A DNA stretch of 64,000 nt from Loktanella sp. SALINAS62 (GTDB lineage: Bacteria > Pseudomonadota > Alphaproteobacteria > Rhodobacterales > Rhodobacteraceae): positions 19,079 through 83,078 of the forward strand of contig NZ_JAAFZU010000034.1 of the NCBI RefSeq assembly GCF_018263905.1. The letters run 5' to 3'. This document shows positions 28,668-38,847 of the stretch, in pieces. Both the position numbers and the translations under genes were made by a program. A model generated the notes under the pieces. It was not told the origin of the DNA, ran no database searches, and saw only the letters and a program-made list of their open reading frames with translations. The first letter of the stretch is position 1. The number at the start of each line of letters is the position of its first letter.

Positions 28668-28682
28668 TCAGGTAGCGCGGGA

Positions 28683-30314
28683 TTATTCCGCTGCGACCTT
28701 GTACAGATCCTTGGAATACCAGTTCTGTTCAAAGTTGTTGACCGGCCAGTTCTTGATCTGCTCGTTCAACATGTCCACGGCGGCGTAGTGATAGATCGGA
28801 ATCACCGGCGTTTCTTCGGCGATGATTTCTTCGATTTCCGTATATTGGACGTTGGGGTCTTCGGACGTTTTGGCGGTGGCCAGCAGTTCGTCGACCCGTT
28901 CGTTGACATATTTGGAATCGTTGTAGCCCGATCCGGACTGCATCAGATCAAGAAAGGTCGATGCTTCGTTGTAGTCGGCACACCAGCCACCACGGGCCAC
29001 GTCAAAGTCACCGGTGCCACGCGCATCCAGAAACGTCTGCCATTCCTGATTGGACAGCGTGGTTTCGACACCCAGCGTCTGTTTCCACATCTGGCTGATC
29101 GCCACGGCGACGGCCTGATGCGATTCAGACGTATTGTAGACCAGATCAACCGTCAGCGGGTTGTCGGGACCGAAACCAGCGGATTCCAGCAGCGCCTTTG
29201 CTTCGGCGTTGCGTTCTTCCTGCGTCATGTCGGCCATCGGGATGGTGGGCGGTTCAAACCCGGCAGTGGCCCAATGCGTGAAGTAATAGGCAGGCTTTTG
29301 TCCGCCAGCCAGCACGGCATCCACGATGATGTCGCGGTCAATGGCCATCGACAGCGCATTGCGCACGGCGGGGTCCTTGAATTCTTCTGGTCCGTTGTCG
29401 CGCAGGTTGAACATATAGTAATAGCTGCACGCCTCTGGCACGCTCATGGCTTGCTGGGGGTATTGTTCGGACAGGCGCGGGAACTGGCCTGCGGGCACGT
29501 CGGTGCGGTCCAGCTCTCCGGCCAGATAACGGGTCAGGGCCACGTTTTCATCCGCGATCACCAGCTTTGTGACGGAATCAAGCGTGGTGTTTTCGTTGTC
29601 CCAGTATTGGTCGTTGCGCGTGCGGACCAGACGTTCGCCGGGAACGAATTCGGACATCACGTAGGCGCCGTTCGACACCATGTTGCCGGGGCGGGTCCAG
29701 TCCGACCCGAATTCTTCGACGTTCGACTGCAACACCGGGAATGTCGTGCCATGCGTCAGCATCTGCGGGAAATACGGCAGCGGCTGCGACAGGCGGACCT
29801 CTAGCGTGGTATCGTCGATGGCGGTGACGCCCAACGCATCGGGTTCCATTTCACCCGCGATAACGGCAGAGGCATTTTCCAGCGACATCAGTTCGATGAA
29901 CCACGCATAGGGACTGGCCAATTCGGGCGATGCAGCGCGTTTCCACGCGTATTCGAAATCGGCAGCGGTCACCGGTTCACCGTTCGACCATTTGGCATTA
30001 TCGCGCAGGTTGAACGTATAGGTCAGGTTGTCGTCGGATACGGTGTGATCCAGCGCCACACCCGGCACCAGTTCGCCGGCTTCGTTCTGATTATACAGAC
30101 CTTCAAACAGGTCACGCACGACGTCAGCGCCGTCGACGTCTTCGACTTTGCCGGGGTCATAGGACGGGCTTTCGTCACCGACGCGGTAGATAAAAGTTTG
30201 CTCTGCGGCCAGTTCCGTGCCTTCGGGAACAGCGTTCTGGGCAAAGCCTGCGGTGCCTGTCAGCATCAGCACGGCGGCGGTGGAAGCCATCAGTTGGCGT
30301 TTGGTCATGGTCAT
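28683..30314 (-). CDS. oppA: Oligopeptide-binding protein OppA
   Basis: This 543-residue periplasmic family-5 binding protein delivers oligopeptides to OppBCDF. The signal peptide ends in GTAGFAQ at about 26. The mature part has YRVGDESPSYDPGKVEDVDG, KWSNGEPVTAADFEYAWKR, ASPYAWFIELM and PGNMVSNGAYVMSEFVPGER, close to enterobacterial OppA/MppA. The start at 30314 lies behind GGGGAGAAT. It heads a five-gene operon in the order A-B-C-D-F. MppA-like binding of cell-wall peptide cannot be excluded. Confidence 0.92.
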   Translation of the reverse strand: MTMTKRQLMASTAAVLMLTGTAGFAQNAVPEGTELAAEQTFIYRVGDESPSYDPGKVEDVDGADVVRDLFEGLYNQNEAGELVPGVALDHTVSDDNLTYTFNLRDNAKWSNGEPVTAADFEYAWKRAASPELASPYAWFIELMSLENASAVIAGEMEPDALGVTAIDDTTLEVRLSQPLPYFPQMLTHGTTFPVLQSNVEEFGSDWTRPGNMVSNGAYVMSEFVPGERLVRTRNDQYWDNENTTLDSVTKLVIADENVALTRYLAGELDRTDVPAGQFPRLSEQYPQQAMSVPEACSYYYMFNLRDNGPEEFKDPAVRNALSMAIDRDIIVDAVLAGGQKPAYYFTHWATAGFEPPTIPMADMTQEERNAEAKALLESAGFGPDNPLTVDLVYNTSESHQAVAVAISQMWKQTLGVETTLSNQEWQTFLDARGTGDFDVARGGWCADYNEASTFLDLMQSGSGYNDSKYVNERVDELLATAKTSEDPNVQYTEIEEIIAEETPVIPIYHYAAVDMLNEQIKNWPVNNFEQNWYSKDLYKVAAE

Positions 30315-30571
30315 GGGATTCTCCCCTGTCAGCGGGCTGTTATTCGCCCTGTGTCGGATGGGTCGTGCACGAATTGGTCGCGGCGATGGGTTATCTTTTG
30401 ACCATTTGGACAAGGTTGCAAGCCCTGGTTGATCGCATCGGCGTGACTGCGCCCTGACGTCGCGGCACTTATTTTATTGCACATCAGATGAATGATTTTT
30501 CGCAATTTACGCTCTTAATTCGACCACATAGATTAATGATCTTACTCTTCTGACCACGGACACATTCTGCA

Positions 30572-31144
30572 ATGACCGATCTTTCGCTCGAATCCCGCGA
30601 CGGACTGCCCGATGCGCTGCGCGTACTACTGGACAGCTACCCCCGCGAAGGCTGGACACGCGACCCCGGGTTCAACGGATTGATCAGCTTTTGGCTGGAC
30701 CGTCACATGATGTTCCGCCGTCTGATGGCTGAAATGCAGTCGGGCACGGAACGCCTGTTGGATCGCAAGGACGACCCGCAGGGGTTTGCCCGACAGTTGT
30801 CGCGCTATGGCGGGATGTTCGTGAACGGGCTGCACGAACACCACATGATAGAGGATTCTCATTACTTCCCCCGGCTGCAACTGAAGGATGATCGCATCGC
30901 CAGAGGATTTGAAATTCTGGACGCCGACCACCACGCGCTGGACGGACATCTGAACGCCTTTGCCGAAGGCGCGAACGCAACCCTTCGCCAGATCGACGAC
31001 CGCGACCGCCTGCAAAACGAGGCGGGCGCGTTTCGTGACCGCCTGAACGAAATGGCGCGCCTGCTGAACCGCCATCTGGTCGACGAAGAAGAACTGATCG
31101 TGCCGGTGATCCTGAAATTCGGCAGTGACGATCTCGGCGGCTGA
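30572..31144 (+). CDS. Hemerythrin HHE-domain protein
   Basis: This 190-residue cytoplasmic protein is predicted to be all helical, with histidines and acids spaced as in the HHE hemerythrin-like family: H45 on the first helix, HEHHMIED at 88-95, DADHHALDGH at 117-126 and HLVDEEE at 168-174. These would bind a di-iron centre for oxygen, NO or redox sensing. It is divergent from oppA and converges on mtlK with a 4-base gap. No partner is obvious. Confidence 0.85.
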   Translation: MTDLSLESRDGLPDALRVLLDSYPREGWTRDPGFNGLISFWLDRHMMFRRLMAEMQSGTERLLDRKDDPQGFARQLSRYGGMFVNGLHEHHMIEDSHYFPRLQLKDDRIARGFEILDADHHALDGHLNAFAEGANATLRQIDDRDRLQNEAGAFRDRLNEMARLLNRHLVDEEELIVPVILKFGSDDLGG

Positions 31145-31148
31145 CGCG

Positions 31149-32618
31149 CTAAACCCCGGTGTAGCGCGCCAGTGCTGCGGCGGTCCCGTGTTCGTGGATG
31201 AAAGCCAGCCACGCGCCGAAGGCTGCGGCGAACGCGGCGTTTTGCGACAGGTCGCCGTAAAACCGCGTCTGCGCCAGCCAAGCCTGCGGGTCCAAACGTG
31301 CCGCCTGTGCCGCGATCACCAGCGCGTCCCAATGCGGATCGTTGGCGGCGATTGTGCTGCCATCCTCGCGGGTGCCTTCGCACATCCGCGCCCACAACGC
31401 CTCGACCAGGGCCAGACCGTCGATCGATGTGCCGGTTTTCAATGCGTCACGCACAACGGGCAGCAGAAAACCCGGATGACGCGATGATCCGTCAAAGGCG
31501 ACGCGGCGCACCGTGTCGTGGATTTCGGGATTGGAAAAACGGCGGTCGATCAGATCCACGTATGCCTGCGGGGTCATGCCCGGCACGGCTGCGACGTGCG
31601 GCACGATCTCGTCTTCCTCTACCTTGCGGAACAGGGCGTGAACCTGCGGGTTGGCCATACATTCGGCGATGGTTGCAAGGCCCAGCAATTCGCCCGCGTT
31701 GGATATGATCTGATGACCCGCGTTCAAGAGGCGCAGCTTCATCGCCTCGAACGCGTGCACATCGTGGGTAAAGGTCGCGCCGACCTTGTCCCAGTCGGGC
31801 CGTCCGGCGCAAAACGCGTCTTCGATCACCCATTGGCGAAAGTTTTCGTGCGTGACCGGCGCATTGTCCGCGACACCGAATTCGCGCACCAGCGCCAGCT
31901 CTGCCGGGCCGGTCGCGGGCACGATACAATCCACCATCGCATTTGGGAACGTGGCGTTCGTGTCGATCCAATCGGCAAGGTCAGTGTCGGTCATACGCGC
32001 CAGCCCGACGACGGTCCGGCGCAGGATATGGCCGTTGCCCTGCAGGTTGTCGCAGGACTGACAGGTGAACGCCCCTGCCCCCGCCGCACGACGCGCACGC
32101 AGGGCCGCCACCATCGCGCCAAAAGCGGTGCGCGGGCTATCGGGATGCGCCGCATCATGTCGTATGTCGTCATGGTCCGCATCGAATCCGCCATCGGCAG
32201 TCTGGTAATAGCCGCCTTCTGTCACGGTCAGCGATACGATCCGAATGACCGGGTCGGACATACGCGCGATCAGCGCGCCGTTGCCGTCCTCGACCGGCAG
32301 AAAATCAATCATCGACCCAATGACTTCGGCAGATTTGCCGGCGGGGTCCAGTTCGATCAGTGTGGTCAGACAGTCCTGGCCCAGCAAACGGTCGCGCTGT
32401 GCCGCGTCGGGCGCACGCACACCGGCGCCGACGATGGCCCAGTCGTGCGCCAACCCCATGTCCATCAGACGGTGCAGATACCACGCCTGATGCGCACGGT
32501 GAAAATTGCCCAGCCCGATATGCACGATCCCCGGCGTCAGCGCGGCACGGTCATAGGTCGGGCGCCGCACGCTTTCGGGCAAATCGGAAAGTGCTGCATC
32601 GGACAGTTGAATGGTCAT
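31149..32618 (-). CDS. mtlK: Mannitol 2-dehydrogenase (polyol dehydrogenase)
   Basis: This 489-residue long-chain dehydrogenase oxidises D-mannitol (and often D-arabinitol or sorbitol) to the ketose. The NAD-binding start has IVHIGLGNFHRAHQAWYLH, and the catalytic set Lys294, Asn299 and His302 lies in KLRLLNAGH, as in Pseudomonas mannitol dehydrogenase. It is the last gene of the smo operon, 20 bases after smoS. The fructokinase gene mtlZ that follows it in Rhodobacter sphaeroides is absent here. The start at 32618 is the first residue of the conserved domain. Confidence 0.92.
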   Translation of the reverse strand: MTIQLSDAALSDLPESVRRPTYDRAALTPGIVHIGLGNFHRAHQAWYLHRLMDMGLAHDWAIVGAGVRAPDAAQRDRLLGQDCLTTLIELDPAGKSAEVIGSMIDFLPVEDGNGALIARMSDPVIRIVSLTVTEGGYYQTADGGFDADHDDIRHDAAHPDSPRTAFGAMVAALRARRAAGAGAFTCQSCDNLQGNGHILRRTVVGLARMTDTDLADWIDTNATFPNAMVDCIVPATGPAELALVREFGVADNAPVTHENFRQWVIEDAFCAGRPDWDKVGATFTHDVHAFEAMKLRLLNAGHQIISNAGELLGLATIAECMANPQVHALFRKVEEDEIVPHVAAVPGMTPQAYVDLIDRRFSNPEIHDTVRRVAFDGSSRHPGFLLPVVRDALKTGTSIDGLALVEALWARMCEGTREDGSTIAANDPHWDALVIAAQAARLDPQAWLAQTRFYGDLSQNAAFAAAFGAWLAFIHEHGTAAALARYTGV

Positions 32619-32638
32619 GGGAATGGTCCTTTCCGGCG

Positions 32639-33409
32639 TCAGCTCATCCACTGGCCGCCGTCGACGTTGTAACATTGGCTTACGATGTAATCGCTGTCGG
32701 CGCTTGCCAGAAAAACCGCCATCGGCGCAAGATCGGATGGCTGTGCATAGCGACCGGCAGGCACGCCGGCCTCGACCTCTGCGCGTTTTTGGCCTTTGGC
32801 CTTGCCTTCTAGTGTGGCGAACATGGCGTCGACGTGATCCCAGTGGGCACCGTCCACGACGCCGGGCGCGATGGCATTCACGTTGATGCCGTGGCGGATC
32901 AGGTCCAGTCCTGCGCTTTGCGTCATGGAAATCACCGCCGCCTTTGTCGAACAATAGACCAGCACCAGCGGTTCGCCCCGCCGACCGGCCTGCGACGCCA
33001 TGTTGATGATTTTCCCGCCGTGACCCTGTGCAATCATCTGTTTCGCGGCGGCCTGCATGGTGAACAGCGTACCTGCGATATTGACCGCGTATAGCCTGTC
33101 AAAACTGTCGCGTGTGATATCGACAGTGCGGGCGGCGTCGAACAGGGCGGCGTTATTGACAAGGATATCCAGCTTGCCAGTGCGGTCCACGACCGCGGCG
33201 ATGGCTGCGTCGATGCTGGATTGATCGCTGACGTCCAACTGCACCGCATAGGCGCCCGCACCGATCCCGGCGGCCGCTTCGCGTGCTGCGTCAAGGTTGA
33301 TGTCCGCAATGGCCACGACCGCACCTTCGGCAACATAGGCTTGTGCGAACCCCAGGCCGATTCCGCGCGCGGCACCGGTAATCAGGGCAGATTTGCCGTC
33401 AAGTTTCAT
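32639..33409 (-). CDS. smoS: Sorbitol dehydrogenase (SDR family)
   Basis: This 256-residue short-chain dehydrogenase oxidises sorbitol to fructose (and galactitol to tagatose in Rhodobacter). It has the nucleotide motif TGAARGIG (11-18), NNAA (85-88), and the catalytic triad Ser139, Tyr152 and Lys156. Long stretches such as [16 protein letters not shown] and [15 protein letters not shown] read like SmoS of R. sphaeroides. It overlaps the smoK stop by 4 bases and precedes mtlK. Confidence 0.93.
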   Translation of the reverse strand: MKLDGKSALITGAARGIGLGFAQAYVAEGAVVAIADINLDAAREAAAGIGAGAYAVQLDVSDQSSIDAAIAAVVDRTGKLDILVNNAALFDAARTVDITRDSFDRLYAVNIAGTLFTMQAAAKQMIAQGHGGKIINMASQAGRRGEPLVLVYCSTKAAVISMTQSAGLDLIRHGINVNAIAPGVVDGAHWDHVDAMFATLEGKAKGQKRAEVEAGVPAGRYAQPSDLAPMAVFLASADSDYIVSQCYNVDGGQWMS

Positions 33410-34410
33410 GCGATCCGCAGCCCCTGTGCATCGAAACGATGGATTTTGTCGGCTTGCGGTTCCAGATGGATCGTGTCGCCATGTGTCAGGCCGATCTCTC
33501 CGCCCGCGCGCACAGTCATCGGTTCGGAAATGCCGTCCACATGCACGTGAAAGAACGTGTCCGACCCCAGATGTTCAGCGATGCCGACACGGCCGCTAAA
33601 GGTGCCGCCGCCATCGACGACATCCAGATGTTCGGGCCGGATGCCCATCGTGGCGCAGTCGTGCCGGTCCGCATGCGCGCCCGCGAGCAAGTTCATCTTG
33701 GGGCTGCCGATGAAGCCCGCGACAAAGACATTGCGCGGTGCCTTGTACAATTCCAGCGGGCTGCCGACCTGTTCGATATGACCCGCACGCAGCACGACGA
33801 TCTTGTCGGCCATGGTCATGGCTTCGACCTGATCGTGGGTCACATAGATCATGGTGGTTTCCAGCGACTTGTGCAGTTCGGAAATTTCCATCCGCATGCC
33901 GACACGCAGCGCCGCATCAAGGTTCGACAGCGGTTCGTCGAACAGGAACGCGGCCGGTTCGCGCACGATGGCCCGCCCGATGGCGACGCGCTGGCGCTGG
34001 CCACCCGACAACTGGCCCGGACGGCGGTCCAGATAATCGGTCAGGTTCAGCGCCGTGGCCGCCTTGGCGATGCGGCGGTCCTGTTCGGCCTGATCCATGC
34101 CCGCCATTTTCATCGGAAACGCGATGTTTTTGCGCACCGACATATGTGGATATAGCGCGTAGCTTTGGAACACCATCGCCAGCCCGCGTTTGGCGGGCGG
34201 CAGGTCTGTGGCGGGTTTGCCATCAATGCGGATTTCGCCACCCGTCACGTCCTCTAGCCCCGCGATCAGCCGCAGCAGGGTGGATTTGCCACAGCCCGAT
34301 GGACCGACGAATACGACAAATTCGCCGTCCTCGATCGTCAGGTTCAATGGCGGGATGACTTCGACGTCGCCAAATTTCTTCTGCACGTTTTCAAGTGTGA
34401 TACGACCCAT
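33406..34410 (-). CDS. smoK: Polyol ABC transporter ATPase
   Basis: This 334-residue MalK/UgpC-type ATPase powers the sorbitol/mannitol importer. Walker A is GPSGCGKST (about 36-44), the Q-loop is in [13 protein letters not shown], the signature is [14 protein letters not shown], Walker [12 protein letters not shown] and the H-loop [16 protein letters not shown]-terminal TOBE-type regulatory domain contains GIRPEHLDV. Its stop overlaps the smoS start. Confidence 0.92.
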   Translation of the reverse strand: MGRITLENVQKKFGDVEVIPPLNLTIEDGEFVVFVGPSGCGKSTLLRLIAGLEDVTGGEIRIDGKPATDLPPAKRGLAMVFQSYALYPHMSVRKNIAFPMKMAGMDQAEQDRRIAKAATALNLTDYLDRRPGQLSGGQRQRVAIGRAIVREPAAFLFDEPLSNLDAALRVGMRMEISELHKSLETTMIYVTHDQVEAMTMADKIVVLRAGHIEQVGSPLELYKAPRNVFVAGFIGSPKMNLLAGAHADRHDCATMGIRPEHLDVVDGGGTFSGRVGIAEHLGSDTFFHVHVDGISEPMTVRAGGEIGLTHGDTIHLEPQADKIHRFDAQGLRIA

Positions 34411-34458
34411 GAGCGGTGCTCCTTTTGCTAACTCTGGCGCTTGCGCGACATCAGGGTG

Positions 34459-35289
34459 TTATTTGACGGCGCCAAAAGTCAGACCCCGGACAAGTTGTTT
34501 CTGGCTGAACCAACCCATGATCAGGATCGGTGCGATGGCCATCATCGAAGCCGCCGACAGTTTGGCGTAAAACAGTCCTTCGGGGGCGGAAAAGCTGGCG
34601 ATGAATTTTGTCAACGGTGCTGCCGACACGGTGGTCAGCAGGATCGTCCAGAACGCTTCGTTCCACGCCAGAATGATGTTCAGCAGAATGGTCGATGCGA
34701 TCCCCGGCAGCGCCATCGGCGTCAGCACATACAGGATTTCCGACTTCAGGTTCGCCCCGTCCATCCGTGCCGCTTCCAGAATGTCGACCGGGATTTCGCG
34801 GAAATAGGTGTACAGCATCCAGACGATGATCGGCAGGTTGATCAGCATCAGGATCACCACCATCAGAATCCGACTGTCCAGAATACCAAAGTATTTTGCG
34901 ATCAGCACCAGCGGATAGAGCACGCCGACGGCGGGCAGCATCTTGGTCGACAGCATCCACAGCAGCACGTCCTTGGTCCGTTTGCCGGGCACGAACGCCA
35001 TGGCCCATGCGGCAGGGACGGCGATGATGATGCCCAGCAGCGTGGAACCCAATGCGATGATGATCGAATTTGTCAGCGCCAGCGGATAATTCGACCGCTC
35101 CAGCACGTCGGTGTAGTTCACCGTCGTCCAGTCGAACAGAAACCAGACGGGCGGGTCCGCGATGGCCGTCGCTTCGGATTTGAAGCTGGTCAGAAACGTC
35201 CAAAGGATCGGAAAGAAGATCAGCAGGCCGATGCCCCATGACAGGGCGGTCCACATGATCTTTTTGCGTGTCGTGATTGCGCGTGCCAT
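34459..35289 (-). CDS. smoG: Polyol ABC transporter permease
   Basis: This 276-residue CUT1-type permease of the MalG class has six membrane segments. The EAA loop is EIPVDILEAARMDGANLKSE, with the short C-terminus (RGLTFGAVK) usual for this subunit. The length equals that reported for SmoG-type subunits. It lies between smoF (13 bases) and smoK (48 bases). Confidence 0.9.
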   Translation of the reverse strand: MARAITTRKKIMWTALSWGIGLLIFFPILWTFLTSFKSEATAIADPPVWFLFDWTTVNYTDVLERSNYPLALTNSIIIALGSTLLGIIIAVPAAWAMAFVPGKRTKDVLLWMLSTKMLPAVGVLYPLVLIAKYFGILDSRILMVVILMLINLPIIVWMLYTYFREIPVDILEAARMDGANLKSEILYVLTPMALPGIASTILLNIILAWNEAFWTILLTTVSAAPLTKFIASFSAPEGLFYAKLSAASMMAIAPILIMGWFSQKQLVRGLTFGAVK

Positions 35290-35302
35290 GATCCGGTTCC
35301 CT

Positions 35303-36169
35303 TCAGTTATCGAGGTTCTTGCCGACGATACGCATCAGGAACAGCGCAACGATGTTGGCAAGGATGACAGCGATGATGCCCCCGGCAGAGCCCAGACCGA
35401 TGTTCTGGCTTTCCAGAACGCGCTGATAGACAAGATAGGTCAGCGTGCGGGTGCCGAATGCGCCATTGGTCGTCACAAAGATTTCCGCAAAGATCGACAG
35501 CAGGAAAATCGTCTGGATCAAGATGACCACGGTGATCGCGCGCGACAGGTGCGGCAGGATGATATACCAGAACCGCGACAGGCCCGGCGCGCCATCCATT
35601 TCGGCGGCTTCCAGCTGTTCGGATGACAGCGACTGCACCGCCGTCAACAGGATCAGCGTGGCAAACGGCAACCATTGCCACGCGACGATCACGATGATCG
35701 ACAGCAGCGGCGCCTGTGACAGGAAATCATAGGGCTGCAGGCCCAGTGCCGCGTAAAGATAGGAAAACAGACCGTTATCGACGTTGAAAAACATGTTCTT
35801 CCACACCAGTGCAGACACGGTCGGCATGACGAAAAACGGCGCGATGACCAGAATACGTACGATCCCCTGCCCGAACATCGGCTGGTCCAGCAACAGTGCC
35901 AGCAGGACCCCCCCGACAATCGTGATGCACAGGATGCCGCCCACCATCTGCAATGTGGTGACTACCGACGATATGAACGAAGACGACGTGAAGAACGAGA
36001 CATAGTTGTCAAAGCCGATCCACGGCTCGAACGTTGCGCGCAACGGTCGGTAATCGGCGAACGAAAAATACAGCGTCATGCACAGCGGCACCAACATCCA
36101 CACCAGCAGCACGAAAACGGCTGGGGCGATCATGATCCGTGCGGCTGCCTTGGAATGTTCTGTCGCCAT
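35303..36169 (-). CDS. smoF: Polyol ABC transporter permease
   Basis: This 288-residue CUT1-type permease of the MalF class starts with a basic cytoplasmic end, then six predicted membrane segments. The coupling loop LSSEQLEAAEMDGAPGLSRF faces the ATPase SmoK. The ATG follows GGAGG. A 137-base gap with a stable hairpin separates it from smoE. Confidence 0.9.
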   Translation of the reverse strand: MATEHSKAAARIMIAPAVFVLLVWMLVPLCMTLYFSFADYRPLRATFEPWIGFDNYVSFFTSSSFISSVVTTLQMVGGILCITIVGGVLLALLLDQPMFGQGIVRILVIAPFFVMPTVSALVWKNMFFNVDNGLFSYLYAALGLQPYDFLSQAPLLSIIVIVAWQWLPFATLILLTAVQSLSSEQLEAAEMDGAPGLSRFWYIILPHLSRAITVVILIQTIFLLSIFAEIFVTTNGAFGTRTLTYLVYQRVLESQNIGLGSAGGIIAVILANIVALFLMRIVGKNLDN

Positions 36170-36260
36170 GATGGCCTCCTCCGACAGAATGGGTCAGGAC
36201 CTTGCGAAGGCCATGGCGACGGCCTGCGAAAACACCTGAATTTTTGCTGCTAAGCATGTG

Positions 36261-36286
36261 CCGGGGGCAGACAAAGCCGCCCCCGG
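36261..36286 (-). promoter_or_regulatory. Hairpin between smoE and smoF
   Basis: The arms CCGGGGGC and GCCCCCGG form a perfect 8-bp GC stem with a 10-base loop, starting 20 bases after the smoE stop. No T-run follows. It fits an element that raises the binding-protein to permease ratio. Confidence 0.7.
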
Positions 36287-36306
36287 ACTGGTGATGAAAC
36301 TGCGGC

Positions 36307-37629
36307 TTAGTAGCCCGCTGCTTCCATTTCTTCGGTGGTCAGCTGTTGTGCGGCTGCCAGCGCTTCCTCGGCGGACTGCTGTCCTGCCAGCGCGGCAGAG
36401 AACTGCTGACCGACCTGCGTGCCGATGCCCTGGAATTCAGGGATCGCGACGAACTGCACGCCGGTATACGGGACCGGATCGACAGTTGGGTTGGTCGGAT
36501 CAGCCGAATTGATGCTGTCCAGCGTCATCTGTGCAAACGGGGCAGCGGCCAGATACTCTGGGTTCTCGTAGAGAGAGGCGCGTGTACCCGGTGGGACGTT
36601 GGCCCAGCCTTCGTTTTCAGCAACCAGTTCCGAGTATCCCTGACCCGTGGCCCAAGAGATGAAGGTCTTGGCAGCATCGACGTTGTCCGAAGACGACGGG
36701 ATCGCCAGCGACCACGCCCAGAGCCAGTTGCTACGCTTGCCCAAACCGTTGTCGGGTGCCAGTGCGAAACCGACCTTGTCCGCAACCTGAGAGTCGTCGG
36801 GGTTGGTCACGAAAGAGGCCGCGACAGTCGCATCAATCCACATGCCGCACTTGCCCTGCTGGAACAGCGTCAGGTTCTCGTTGAACCCGTTATTGGCAGC
36901 ACTGGCGGGACCGGATTCTTCCATCATGTCCAGATAGAAGTTCAGGGTGTTCGACCATGCTTCGGAATCGAACTGAGCGTTCCAGTCTTCGTCGAACCAG
37001 CGTGCCCCGAAAGAGTTCGCCATGGCGGTCAGGAAGGCCGCGTTTTCGCCCCAGCCGGCCTTGCCACGCAGGCAGATGCCGTTGATGTCGTTTTCGCGGT
37101 CGGTCATGGCTGCTGCAGCTTCGCGGATGAATTCCCACGTTGGCGCATCGGGCATTTCCAGCCCGGCCTCTTCCATCAGGTCGGTACGATACATGACCAT
37201 CGACGATTCACCGTAGAACGGTGCGGCGTAAAGTTCGCCGTCGACGCTAAGCCCGCTTGCGACGGCAGGCAGCAGATCGCTTTCGTTCCAGTCTTCGGAC
37301 ATGCCGTCGGACAGCGACACCAGCCAGTCGTTTTGTGCCCAGATCGGAACTTCGTAGGTGCCGATGGTGATCACGTCATACTGACCGCCACCGGTCGAGA
37401 TGTCGGTGGTCACGTTCTGGCGCAAAACGTTTTCTTCGAGTGTCACCCATTCAAGCTGGATGTCGGGGTTCTGTTCGCTGAAATCGTCAGTCAGACCCTG
37501 CATCCGGACCATGTCGCCGTTGTTCACGGTCGCAATGGTCAGCGTGGTGGACTGTGCCGCAGCCGCCGACGCCAGACCGACAGTCAATGCCAGACCTCCG
37601 GCAGTACCGAGCAAAAAGTGCTTTGTCAT
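36307..37629 (-). CDS. smoE: Polyol (sorbitol/mannitol) binding protein
   Basis: This 440-residue periplasmic family-1 binding protein is the first gene of the smo operon. A signal peptide (1-26, ending ASAAAAQ) precedes TLTIATVNNGDMVRMQGLTD, and PFYGESSMVMYRTDLMEEAG and RGKAGWGENAAFLTAMANSF are typical of the SmoE/MtlE polyol binders. The assignment is supported by the following transporter, sorbitol dehydrogenase and mannitol dehydrogenase genes in the known smo order. Confidence 0.92.
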   Translation of the reverse strand: MTKHFLLGTAGGLALTVGLASAAAAQSTTLTIATVNNGDMVRMQGLTDDFSEQNPDIQLEWVTLEENVLRQNVTTDISTGGGQYDVITIGTYEVPIWAQNDWLVSLSDGMSEDWNESDLLPAVASGLSVDGELYAAPFYGESSMVMYRTDLMEEAGLEMPDAPTWEFIREAAAAMTDRENDINGICLRGKAGWGENAAFLTAMANSFGARWFDEDWNAQFDSEAWSNTLNFYLDMMEESGPASAANNGFNENLTLFQQGKCGMWIDATVAASFVTNPDDSQVADKVGFALAPDNGLGKRSNWLWAWSLAIPSSSDNVDAAKTFISWATGQGYSELVAENEGWANVPPGTRASLYENPEYLAAAPFAQMTLDSINSADPTNPTVDPVPYTGVQFVAIPEFQGIGTQVGQQFSAALAGQQSAEEALAAAQQLTTEEMEAAGY

Positions 37630-37652
37630 TTTGGATTCCCTCCCAAGAATTT

Positions 37653-37666
37653 TTTACACGCGTTAA
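37653..37666. promoter_or_regulatory. Candidate operator upstream of smoE
   Basis: TTTACACGCGTTAA is an imperfect palindrome 24 bases upstream of the smoE start. The same pattern, TTTAC-N4-GTWAA, occurs in front of the neighbouring LacI-family gene. Two matches are suggestive only. Confidence 0.4.
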
Positions 37667-37744
37667 GACTAAGCGGGCGGCCAAGCGTGCGTCAACACAA
37701 TTTTTGGCCGTGAAGGTGCTGCAACGCCCGTACGGCAGCTGCCA

Positions 37745-38782
37745 TCAGGCGGATTGACGGATCTTCAATTCGCTGTCTATCAACCTAACTTCTTGTTCAA
37801 GCGGTAGGTTCCGGTTCTGCATTTTGTAAATCAGACGCTCTATTGCGGCCTGCCCGATGGCACCGACATTCTGCGCCACCGTGGTCAGCGCAGGGACCGT
37901 GAACGGGCAAAGCGGGTAATCATCATGCCCTGCGATTCTCAGCCCGCCGCGGCGCTGCGCGCCCGGTTCCAAACCGTATTGCGCCGCGGCACGCAACGCA
38001 CCGATTGCCACACGGTCGTTCACGCACAGGATCGATTGATCCAGATACTGCCCTTTGGAAAAGGCCGCGCCAAGCGCTGCAAGCCCGTGTTCTTCGTAAT
38101 GCGACAGATCGTCGATCTGGGTCTGCGCGAACACCACGGGTTCGTGGCCCAGTTCGGTCATGCGCTTGCGATAGGCACGTTCACGTTCGCCTGCGTTAAA
38201 GTTGCCCGGTGGCATCGCCAGAAAAACCGGCGGCGGACCCACCCGGCACAGGTAATCCACGATGGCGCCAGTGGCCTGCAGATGGTCCGACCCGACATAA
38301 TCAACATCCATCAGCGTTTTCGGTCGCGAATCCATCAAAACAAACGGCAGCTTCGCCTTTAGCCGCGCATAGGCCCGCAGGTCGGTCTGTTCCCCCAATG
38401 GGGTGACGATCGCGCCATCCACGCTCATGGATAGCAGCGTTTCGACGGCCCGGGATTCGGTCAGTGGGTCCGAATGGGAACACTGCGTGATGACGGTAAA
38501 GCCCGCATGCATCGCCGCACGTTCGACCGATTCCAGCAGTTGCGTAAAGAACAGGTCGTTCAGATAAGGGATGATCACGCCGATGATGCCCGTCGATTTT
38601 CGATTCATCCGCGTCGCAAAGAAGTTGGGCACATATTCGACCCGCGTGAGCCCGCGTTCGATCTTTTCGACAGAGGATCGGCTGACGCTGGTAGGGTCTT
38701 GGAAATAGCGCGACAAGGTGGGACGCGACACGCCAATGGCGACTGACAATTCTTCCATCGTGTGAATTTCGGGGCGATTCAT
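37745..38782 (-). CDS. LacI-family transcription regulator, probable smo regulator
   Basis: This 345-residue repressor-type protein has a helix-turn-helix (about 8-30, TMEELSVAIGVSRPTLSRYF) and a hinge region. A periplasmic-binding-protein-like sensor domain follows (TGIIGVIIPYLNDLFFTQLLE, DGAIVTPLGE, CVNDRVAIGALRA). The first helix reads GVSRPTLSRYF instead of the common VSxxTVSR pattern, so operator sequences may differ from standard LacI sites. The ATG at 38782 has AGGAG upstream. It lies directly upstream of smoE on the same strand, so polyol control is likely. Confidence 0.87.
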   Translation of the reverse strand: MNRPEIHTMEELSVAIGVSRPTLSRYFQDPTSVSRSSVEKIERGLTRVEYVPNFFATRMNRKSTGIIGVIIPYLNDLFFTQLLESVERAAMHAGFTVITQCSHSDPLTESRAVETLLSMSVDGAIVTPLGEQTDLRAYARLKAKLPFVLMDSRPKTLMDVDYVGSDHLQATGAIVDYLCRVGPPPVFLAMPPGNFNAGERERAYRKRMTELGHEPVVFAQTQIDDLSHYEEHGLAALGAAFSKGQYLDQSILCVNDRVAIGALRAAAQYGLEPGAQRRGGLRIAGHDDYPLCPFTVPALTTVAQNVGAIGQAAIERLIYKMQNRNLPLEQEVRLIDSELKIRQSA

Positions 38783-38847
38783 GGCGCGGACTCCTTTTGG
38801 CGTGGATAAAGGAACCACGACGGCAAAACAAATCTCATTCCATTTTT

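Noticed and set aside
32619-32954. A 112-residue N-terminal extension of mannitol dehydrogenase
   Set aside because: It is an out-of-frame reading of smoS; the known dehydrogenase domain begins at 32618.
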